Source of the DNA: Pseudovibrio brasiliensis
Lineage (GTDB): Bacteria; Pseudomonadota; Alphaproteobacteria; Rhizobiales; Stappiaceae
DNA length: 64,000 nt
NCBI RefSeq assembly: GCF_018282095.1
Contig: NZ_CP074126.1
Coordinates: 1,126,501-1,190,500 of the forward strand
Reading direction: 5' to 3'
This document shows positions 58,091 to 64,000 of this stretch, one piece after another. A model generated the notes under the pieces. The model saw only the letters and a list, made by a program, of their open reading frames with translations. It made no database searches and was not told where the DNA came from. The position numbers and the translations under genes are program-made. The number at the start of each line of letters is the position of its first letter. Within the stretch, counting starts at the first letter, position 1.

Positions 58091-58407
58091 GGAACTGCCC
58101 CTCCCTCCACAGGTGTGGAGGTTTCAATTCATCTTGTTTTCAAACTAGAGGAAAATTACAGGGTAGAATCTGCGTAACTCCTTAACTCGAATGGTTAAAA
58201 AACTCTGATTTTAAAGAGGCTTAGCGAACCTCTTCCGAACTTGATAAAATTCTAACTATCTTTAGGTGGGTTCATCGGTAGGGCAGCGAACTGCAAGCAG
58301 AACCCCGCAATTTCTGCGTACAGCCCCGCGATTCTTGGCAGGTGTGCTTGCTCTTATGTCAGGCACGCCCTAAACACGAAGAGCAAGACAACAGGAGGTC
58401 CGCGCGA
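58091..58407. other. Divergent intergenic region
   Basis: About 317 bases between DUF6101 and the pmbA operon, AT-rich in the middle; it should hold both promoters. No RNA gene is seen. Confidence 0.35.
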
Positions 58408-59751
58408 ATGTCTGACGCAATTGCCAATTCAAAGCTTGAAGAACAGGCAGTCAGCTTGGTGGAAGCTGCAAAAGCAGCTGGAGCCGATGCAGCAGACGCA
58501 ATCGCAGTTACGGGCATGTCGCTGTCTGTCTCCGTGCGCGAAGGTAAGGTTGAAAACACCGACCGCGCAGAAGGCAACGACGTGACACTCCGCGTCTTTG
58601 TTGGCAAACAGGTCGCCAGCATCTCTTCCAACGCCAGTGATGACCCAACCGAACTCGCTGCTCGCGCAGTGGAAATGGCAAAAGTCACTCCGGAAGACCC
58701 ATATGCTGGCCTTGCCGAACCTGAGCGCCTCCTGAAAGAAATCCCGCAGCTGGACCTGATCGACCCGCGCGAAGTGAGCCCGGATGAGCTGACCAAAACC
58801 GCATTGGACGCAGAAGCTGCCGCGCTCGCTGTAGACGGCGTGTCCAAATCCGGTGGTGCTGGCGCCAGTTGGGGCCTCTCCGGCATCGTGCTTGCCACAA
58901 GCCACGGCTTTGTTGGCGCCTACCAACGGTCCCGTTCCGGGTTCTCCATGACAGCTATTGCCGGTGAAGGCACCGGTATGGAGCGCGACTACGAGTTCGA
59001 TTCCCGGACCTATTGGGATGACCTGATGTCTGCGGAAGAAGTGGGCCGTATCGCAGGCGAACGCACAGTTCGTCGCCTCAATCCACGCCAGCTGGAAACC
59101 CGCAAGTCACCAGTGGTTTACGAGCCACGCACAGCCCGCTCACTTCTTGGTCATTTTGCAGGCGCGATCAACGGCGCATCCATCGCCCGCGGCACCAGCT
59201 TCCTGAAGGATAAGATGGGCCAGCAGGTGTTCGGCAAAGGCATCACCATCTCCGATGACCCGTTCAAAGCGCGCGGTGGCGGAACGGCCCCGTTTGATGC
59301 AGAAGGCACCGGAGCTGAGTACCTCAACATGATCGAAGACGGTATTCTCGGTCATTGGTTCCTGGATGGTTATGCCGCCCGTGAGCTTGGCCTGACCTCC
59401 AACGGTCGTGCCCGTCGCTCCGGTTCAAGCACATCTCCGGGAGCAACTAATCTGACGCTTCAGGCTGGCGAGAAAACACCGGAAGAAATCTTAAGAGATA
59501 TCGGCGAAGGTTTGCTGGTAACAGACTTGATTGGTCACGGTGCAAACGGTGTAACAGGTGACTATTCCCGCGGTGCATCCGGTTACTGGGTCGAAAACGG
59601 CGAAATCGCCTACCCGGTGAGTGAGATCACCATCGCAGGAAACCTGAAGGATATGTTCCTGAACCTGACACCGGCATCTGATCTGGACGAGCGATATGCA
59701 GTGGCAACGCCAACAGTGGTTATCGAAGGACTGACGATTGCCGGAAGCTAA
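58408..59751 (+). CDS. pmbA: Metalloprotease-like PmbA/TldE
   Basis: This 447-residue TldD/PmbA-family protein has the N-terminal S-V-R-E-G-K-V-E-N strand (about 40-48) and the C-terminal G-T-G-A-E-Y-L-N-M-I-E-D and R-G-A-S-G-Y-W-V-E-N-G-E-I-A-Y-P-V-S-E-I-T-I-A-G-N segments, split here only for description. It lacks the metal-binding motif of TldD, as expected for the TldE half of the complex. tldD is not in the window. ATG 58408 follows GGAGG; the frame opens at 58342. Confidence 0.95.
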   Translation: MSDAIANSKLEEQAVSLVEAAKAAGADAADAIAVTGMSLSVSVREGKVENTDRAEGNDVTLRVFVGKQVASISSNASDDPTELAARAVEMAKVTPEDPYAGLAEPERLLKEIPQLDLIDPREVSPDELTKTALDAEAAALAVDGVSKSGGAGASWGLSGIVLATSHGFVGAYQRSRSGFSMTAIAGEGTGMERDYEFDSRTYWDDLMSAEEVGRIAGERTVRRLNPRQLETRKSPVVYEPRTARSLLGHFAGAINGASIARGTSFLKDKMGQQVFGKGITISDDPFKARGGGTAPFDAEGTGAEYLNMIEDGILGHWFLDGYAARELGLTSNGRARRSGSSTSPGATNLTLQAGEKTPEEILRDIGEGLLVTDLIGHGANGVTGDYSRGASGYWVENGEIAYPVSEITIAGNLKDMFLNLTPASDLDERYAVATPTVVIEGLTIAGS

Positions 59752-60532
59752 TACACACAGCCTGCAGGAAGATCTGGAGCTGCTGGTCACAGCAGCTCTG
59801 CAGGGCGGCAAGATCGCCCTTTCTTATTTTGGAAATTCGCCAAAAAACTGGACAAAAGAAGGTGACTCGCCGGTATCTGTCGCAGATATCGAAGTCGATC
59901 AGTTCCTGGCAAGTAAACTGCGCGAAGCACGCCCTGACTACGGCTGGCTTTCGGAAGAAACCGAAGACGACCTGACCCGCAAAGATCGCGAAACTGCCTT
60001 TATCGTAGATCCAATTGACGGTACCCGTGCATTCCTTAATGGTCGTGACGAATGGTGCCTGTCTCTCGCAGTGGTCAAAAATGGTCGCCCGACGGTTGGA
60101 GTTATCTATTGCCCGGTTCGCGACGAGCTTTACACCGCAGTCAGTGGTGGTGGCAGTTACCTCAACCAGGAAAAGATTACGGTTTCAGACCGCCCGTCCG
60201 TCACCGGCGCGTACATCGCAGGACCTGTCAGCTTCCTTGAAAAAGAAGGCGTCAAGCGAGAGCAGATTCGTTTTAGCCCCTACCTAGGCTCACTTGCCTA
60301 CCGTTTTGCACTGGTTGCCTGTGGGAAATTGGACGCCGGTATCGCTCGTGCCAGAGCCCGTGATTGGGACCTTGCCGCAGCGGATTTAATCATAAGTGAG
60401 GCTGGTGGCCAGTTAGTAGACTTGTCTGGATCAACGCTCTACTACAATAAAACTAGAACAAATCACCCCGGACTAGTGGCATCTTCTGCCAAATTGTTTA
60501 AAAGGCTTCAGGGAATATCCGTAGAGGATTAA
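59738..60532 (+). CDS. Inositol-monophosphatase-family phosphatase, CysQ-like (TTG start)
   Basis: This 264-residue protein has the Li-sensitive phosphatase motifs E-E near 73-74, D-P-I-D-G-T (91-96) and W-D-L-A-A-A-D (about 207-213). It could be a 3'(2'),5'-bisphosphate nucleotidase or a sugar phosphatase. The only usable start is TTG 59738, which overlaps the pmbA end by 14 bases and has GAAGGA 8 bases upstream, so translation is coupled to pmbA. Confidence 0.88.
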   Translation: MPEANTHSLQEDLELLVTAALQGGKIALSYFGNSPKNWTKEGDSPVSVADIEVDQFLASKLREARPDYGWLSEETEDDLTRKDRETAFIVDPIDGTRAFLNGRDEWCLSLAVVKNGRPTVGVIYCPVRDELYTAVSGGGSYLNQEKITVSDRPSVTGAYIAGPVSFLEKEGVKREQIRFSPYLGSLAYRFALVACGKLDAGIARARARDWDLAAADLIISEAGGQLVDLSGSTLYYNKTRTNHPGLVASSAKLFKRLQGISVED

Positions 60533-60581
60533 TCCTTACGGTATTCGGTCGGACTGTTTGTGGAGAAGGTGAGCGAACACC

Positions 60582-60824
60582 ATGAGTGCTCAAGAAGAAA
60601 ACCAACAGCTACTTCACCTCGTGTTTGGTGGCGAATTAGAAGATATCAGCAATGTTCGCTTTAAGGATCTTAAGGATCTGGACATTGTAGGAATTTACCC
60701 GAACTACGCTGAAGCACACGTAGCGTGGAAAGCAAAGGCGCAAAGCACTGTAGATAACGCACTGATGCGTTACTTCATTGTACACATGCACCGTCTGCTT
60801 GATCCGGGCGCAGAAACCAAGTAA
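60582..60824 (+). CDS. DUF4170 small protein
   Basis: This 80-residue protein fits the DUF4170 family: L-V-F-G-G-E-L, D-L-D-I-V-G-I-Y-P-N-Y-A-E-A and a terminal H-M-H-R-L-L. The function is unknown, but it is conserved directly before the lipid A/Kdo genes in Hyphomicrobiales. A good GAAGGTGAG ribosome binding site precedes the ATG. Confidence 0.88.
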   Translation: MSAQEENQQLLHLVFGGELEDISNVRFKDLKDLDIVGIYPNYAEAHVAWKAKAQSTVDNALMRYFIVHMHRLLDPGAETK

Positions 60825-60872
60825 GTACTGCGCCTCCCGGGAATTCCGCCCGAAACCAAATGGGCCTGTGAA

Positions 60873-61571
60873 ATGTTGAAAAAACTCGGCAAACACCCGC
60901 TTGTGATGAAGCTGGTGGGCTATGCCATGGCGTATTATCTGCTCTTCGTGCGCAAGAGCAGTAAGTTCACTCTCGATCCTCCGAACTTCTATGAGGATCA
61001 CGAGGACACTGTTCCATACGTTGTGTCCATGTGGCACGGTCAGCATTTCATGATGCCCTTTGCGCGCCCAAAAGACTGGGACGTGCGGGTGATGATTTCC
61101 CGAAGTGCTGATGGCGAAATGCAGGCGATTTGCGCATCAAAACTGGGGCTCGGTCTCATCCGGGCCGCTGGTGCGCAACGCGCCAGTCAGATCAGCAAAC
61201 GTGGCGGCATGCGCGGCTTCATCGAAGCTCTGCGCGCGCTGAAAGAAGGTGGCAACGTTGCTATGACGGCGGACGTGCCAAAAGGTCCTTCTCGTAAAGC
61301 AGGTAAAGGCATCGTCCAGCTGGCCAAACATTCCGGTCGGCCACTCCTGCCAGTCGCAATCGCGACAAGCCGTCATTATGACCTTGATACTTGGGATAAG
61401 GCTTCCATCAATTTGCCGTTCAGCCATATTGCGTTATGCTTTGGCGAGCCAATTCCGGTTCCGGCTGATGCAAGCGATGAACAGCTTGAGGATATTCGTC
61501 AGCTTCTGGAAACCAGAATGAACGAGACGACTGACAAAGCTTACGCAATCGCCAAATCAGGCAAAAAATAA
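60873..61571 (+). CDS. Lysophospholipid/lipid A acyltransferase (DUF374)
   Basis: This 232-residue protein has one N-terminal hydrophobic segment and the acyltransferase motif, here W-H-G-Q-H (54-58) in place of H-x4-D, then S-R-S-A-D-G-E (about 75-81) and D-V-P-K-G-P-S-R-K (about 134-142). DUF374 proteins act on lipid substrates at the inner membrane. Its place before waaA and lpxK points to lipid A acylation. Confidence 0.88.
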   Translation: MLKKLGKHPLVMKLVGYAMAYYLLFVRKSSKFTLDPPNFYEDHEDTVPYVVSMWHGQHFMMPFARPKDWDVRVMISRSADGEMQAICASKLGLGLIRAAGAQRASQISKRGGMRGFIEALRALKEGGNVAMTADVPKGPSRKAGKGIVQLAKHSGRPLLPVAIATSRHYDLDTWDKASINLPFSHIALCFGEPIPVPADASDEQLEDIRQLLETRMNETTDKAYAIAKSGKK

Positions 61572-61592
61572 TTACTGGCAGAACTGGGTCCC

Positions 61593-62882
61593 ATGAGTTC
61601 AGTGATCTTCAGAGTCTATCAAGGTCTCGGTCGTCTGGCCGCACCTCTGCTTGTTGGCTTGTACAAGCTGCGTGCCCGACAGGGTAAAGAAGATCAGAAC
61701 CGCAAAGGCGAACGTTTTGGCGTTGCCTCAAAAGATCGTCCAGCTGGGAACCTGATCTGGATCCACGCAGCCAGTGTTGGCGAAGCCAATGCCGTTTTGC
61801 CACTGGCAAAGCAGGTGGTTGACGGCGGTTCACATGTCCTGCTCACCACTGCAACGCTGACATCTGCGCAAGTGGTGGAGGCATCTGCACCAGAAGGCGT
61901 GATCCATCAGTTCGTCCCCTATGATACCCGCGGCAACATCAAACGGTTCCTAAACCACTGGGCACCGTGCCTGGCCATCACTGTTGAATCTGAGATCTGG
62001 CCTGCGACCTTCCATGAGTTGGAGAAGCGCCAAATTCCGTTGATCATCGTCAACGGACGTATGTCAGAGGGTTCCTTTGCCAATTGGAACCGTGTTCCTT
62101 CCTTTGCGCACTCTGTCTTTGGCACTGTAGACTGTGTGCTCGCACAGTCCGACGATGATGGCGCCCGCTTTAAGCAGCTTGGTGCTATCCGTGTAAAGAC
62201 GACAGGCAACATCAAGTTTGATGGCAACATTCCAGAGTGTGACCCGGTCGAACTCGCTGACTTCAAAGATCAGCTCGAAGGTCGTCCAAGATGGCTCGCA
62301 GCCAGTACACATCCTGAAGAAGAAGCCGAAATCGGTAAGGCTCATCTGGAGCTGAAGCAGAAGTTCGATCGCCTGCTTACCATCATTGTTCCCCGCCATC
62401 CGGTCCGGGCCAAAGAAATCCGGGAAGAGCTGGAGCAAATGGGCCTCGTGTGCACACAGCGCTCAAGAGGTGAAGCAATCACCAACGCAACAGACATCTA
62501 TATCGCAGATACACTGGGCGAGTTGGGTCTGTTCTACCGCGTAGCTCCAATCGTCTTCATGGGCGGTTCTTTCGCTCCAATCGGCGGACACAATTTGCTT
62601 GAACCAGCTCAGATCGGCTGTGCGATCCTCTCTGGTGTTCATACTCAGAATTTTGCATGGATTTATCGCCACTTCTCTAAAGAAGAGGGCGTGCTTCTGG
62701 TACACAATGCGCGTGAGTTGGCTACACAGGTCGAAGATCTGCTCCATAAACCAGAAGAGGTTCAGCAGCGTGCTGAGAAGGCGAAGGCCTTGGTAGAATC
62801 CGGACGTGGTGCGCTCGCTGCAACACAGCTTGAGTTGCAACAGTACCTTCCGGTGAAACCAACAGAAGCAGGGGAGGCATAA
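61593..62882 (+). CDS. waaA: 3-deoxy-D-manno-octulosonic acid transferase
   Basis: This 429-residue GT30 enzyme has an N-terminal membrane-near segment, I-H-A-A-S-V-G-E-A-N-A (about 53-63, with the catalytic Glu), V-E-S-E-I-W-P (about 131-137) and a C-terminal G-G-S-F-x-P-I-G-G-H-N-x-L-E-P motif (about 328-342). It adds Kdo from CMP-Kdo to lipid IVA. It is followed by lpxK after 3 bases. Confidence 0.97.
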   Translation: MSSVIFRVYQGLGRLAAPLLVGLYKLRARQGKEDQNRKGERFGVASKDRPAGNLIWIHAASVGEANAVLPLAKQVVDGGSHVLLTTATLTSAQVVEASAPEGVIHQFVPYDTRGNIKRFLNHWAPCLAITVESEIWPATFHELEKRQIPLIIVNGRMSEGSFANWNRVPSFAHSVFGTVDCVLAQSDDDGARFKQLGAIRVKTTGNIKFDGNIPECDPVELADFKDQLEGRPRWLAASTHPEEEAEIGKAHLELKQKFDRLLTIIVPRHPVRAKEIREELEQMGLVCTQRSRGEAITNATDIYIADTLGELGLFYRVAPIVFMGGSFAPIGGHNLLEPAQIGCAILSGVHTQNFAWIYRHFSKEEGVLLVHNARELATQVEDLLHKPEEVQQRAEKAKALVESGRGALAATQLELQQYLPVKPTEAGEA

Positions 62883-62885
62883 ACT

Positions 62886-63899
62886 ATGAACGCTCCTGAT
62901 TTCTGGTGGACGCCAAATGGAACGTGGCAAGCAAAGCTCTTGAGCCCATTGGGTGCGCTCTATGGCTTCTTGGCAGCACGTCGCTTCAAGTACAATCCAC
63001 GTTACAAAGCCAAGCAGCCCGTGATCTGCATCGGCAACTTTACTGCAGGCGGAACGGGTAAAACGCCTTTTGCTCTGGCGTTGAATGCACTGCTGCGTGA
63101 AGCTGGTCATACTCCAGGTTTTCTGTTGCGCGGTTACGGTGGCACCAACAAAGGCCCGCTGCTTGTAGAGCCTTCCAATTATGCTGCTGCTGAAGTCGGA
63201 GACGAGGCACTTTTGTTGGCTCGGCGAGGCCCTACAGTAATCTCAGCTGATCGTGCTGAGGGTGCCAAACTGTTGGAGCAGCAGGACATCTCCGTCATCA
63301 TCATGGATGATGGCTTTCAGAACCCGTCCTTGCACAAAGACTTTTCCATTGTGCTGCTGGATGCCAAAACCGGTATCGGCAATGCCAGATGTATACCAGC
63401 TGGGCCGCTTAGAATGCCTTTCAAGAAGCAACTGGGCCGCGTCAGCCTACTGATGGTTATAGGCGAGGGGGATAAGAGCACGCTGCAACAGGAAGCCGCC
63501 CAGCAAGCTGGTCTCGATCTGATGCGCGCTGCAATCCGTCCAGTCTCTGCAGATGCGCTGGAAGGTGAACGGGTACTGGCTTTTGCGGGTATTGGTCGGC
63601 CTGAGAAGCTCTTTGCCAGCCTGAAGGAGGCAGGCGCGGAGGTGGTTGAGACCATGTCCTTTCCAGACCATCACTACTTTACGAAGGAAGATGCGCGCTT
63701 GATTTTGCGCGTAGCAGAAGCGCAGGATCTGCTGCCGATCACCACAACCAAGGACTATGTGCGTTTGGATGGTCGCGAAGAGCAGTCCATTGCGCGGCTT
63801 GCAAATGTTGCAAGTGTTTTGGAAGTGGAGATGAAGATTGAAGATCCAGACGCCCTGCTTGAGCGCCTGAAACCAGTGCTTGGATCAGCGAAGGCGTAA
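62886..63899 (+). CDS. lpxK: Tetraacyldisaccharide 4'-kinase
   Basis: This 337-residue kinase has the Walker A A-G-G-T-G-K-T-P (54-61), then D-E-A-L-L-L-A-R (about 102-109) and D-D-G-F-Q-N (about 140-145). It phosphorylates the 4' position of the lipid A disaccharide. GGGGAGG precedes the ATG. Its stop codon abuts a type A mosaic repeat. Confidence 0.97.
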   Translation: MNAPDFWWTPNGTWQAKLLSPLGALYGFLAARRFKYNPRYKAKQPVICIGNFTAGGTGKTPFALALNALLREAGHTPGFLLRGYGGTNKGPLLVEPSNYAAAEVGDEALLLARRGPTVISADRAEGAKLLEQQDISVIIMDDGFQNPSLHKDFSIVLLDAKTGIGNARCIPAGPLRMPFKKQLGRVSLLMVIGEGDKSTLQQEAAQQAGLDLMRAAIRPVSADALEGERVLAFAGIGRPEKLFASLKEAGAEVVETMSFPDHHYFTKEDARLILRVAEAQDLLPITTTKDYVRLDGREEQSIARLANVASVLEVEMKIEDPDALLERLKPVLGSAKA

Positions 63900-63946
63900 A
63901 GCGCATCTCCGAAAAGTGGGAACCGGTTTTCGGATAAAGATACGCG
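63900..63946 (+). repeat. Mosaic intergenic palindrome, type A copy 3
   Basis: GCGCATCTCCGAAAAGTGGG...CCGGTTTTCGGATAAAGATACGCG directly follows the lpxK stop; it is the same core as at 56263. Confidence 0.9.
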
Positions 63947-64000
63947 AAAGCCCAATGCTTAAGGCAGTTCAGGTGATACAGCGAAAATAAGAACTGCTTT

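Overview
This window is chromosomal DNA of an alphaproteobacterium. It looks like a marine member of the Hyphomicrobiales/Stappiaceae, and Pseudovibrio or a close relative is my best guess. The main support is gene order: HAD phosphatase, ribF, MaoC, ileS-lspA-lipoprotein-M16-M16, mutL, rsmD-rluB, tadA, and purD...ubiA-DUF6101-pmbA-cysQ-like-DUF4170-acyltransferase-waaA-lpxK. An Omp2b-type porin with an N-terminal cysteine loop, a CheY plus alphaproteobacterial CheZ pair, a TipF-like EAL protein and a CIRCE-controlled groESL operon also fit. The genus is inferred; no rRNA or tRNA gene is present to confirm it.

Layout. 1-2.6 kb holds the end of a GtrA-domain protein, a GT39-type glycosyltransferase and a YdjC/ChbG-fold protein that has lost its metal ligands. 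2.8-5.0 kb is a co-directional Crp/Fnr regulator, ligand-less globin, YciA thioesterase and group III truncated globin cluster. 5-10 kb carries a periplasmic sugar dehydrogenase-like propeller, exported MsrA, a GNAT enzyme and a sugar porter. 10.0-11.3 kb is a gene-poor stretch with two strongly structured, unidentified RNA candidates and a two-helix membrane protein. 11.4-13.6 kb is groESL with promoter and CIRCE. 13.8-17.8 kb has an exported protein, an NtrC-type regulator and the TipF-like protein. 17.8-29.3 kb is the M16 pair, lipoprotein, lspA, ileS, two paralogous DMT transporters, ribF and MaoC. 29.6-35.4 kb is cheY-cheZ, a HAD phosphatase, mutL and a porin. 36-43.7 kb has rsmD-rluB, an unrecognised protein, tadA, a nucleotidyltransferase, a methyltransferase and a YddG-like exporter. 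44-54 kb is accessory: AraC, MarC, a PLP enzyme, VOC, DUF302, a YdeP-type molybdoenzyme with FdhD, a patatin broken at a 10-bp repeat, and a LuxR solo. 54.4-64 kb is purD, GNAT, ubiA, DUF6101, pmbA and the Kdo/lipid A operon.

The most noteworthy points are these. (1) The patatin gene is thrown out of frame by three copies of a 10-bp repeat; two copies would restore the whole C-terminus, so this is a possible slippage switch. (2) Several family members have lost catalytic or ligand residues: YdjC, one globin, the EAL domain and one M16 protein. (3) There is an unassigned structured RNA region next to a small membrane protein. (4) Five mosaic intergenic palindromes sit against, or even supply, stop codons of neighbouring genes. 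(5) RluB carries a long basic tail built partly from a 48-bp tandem DNA repeat.
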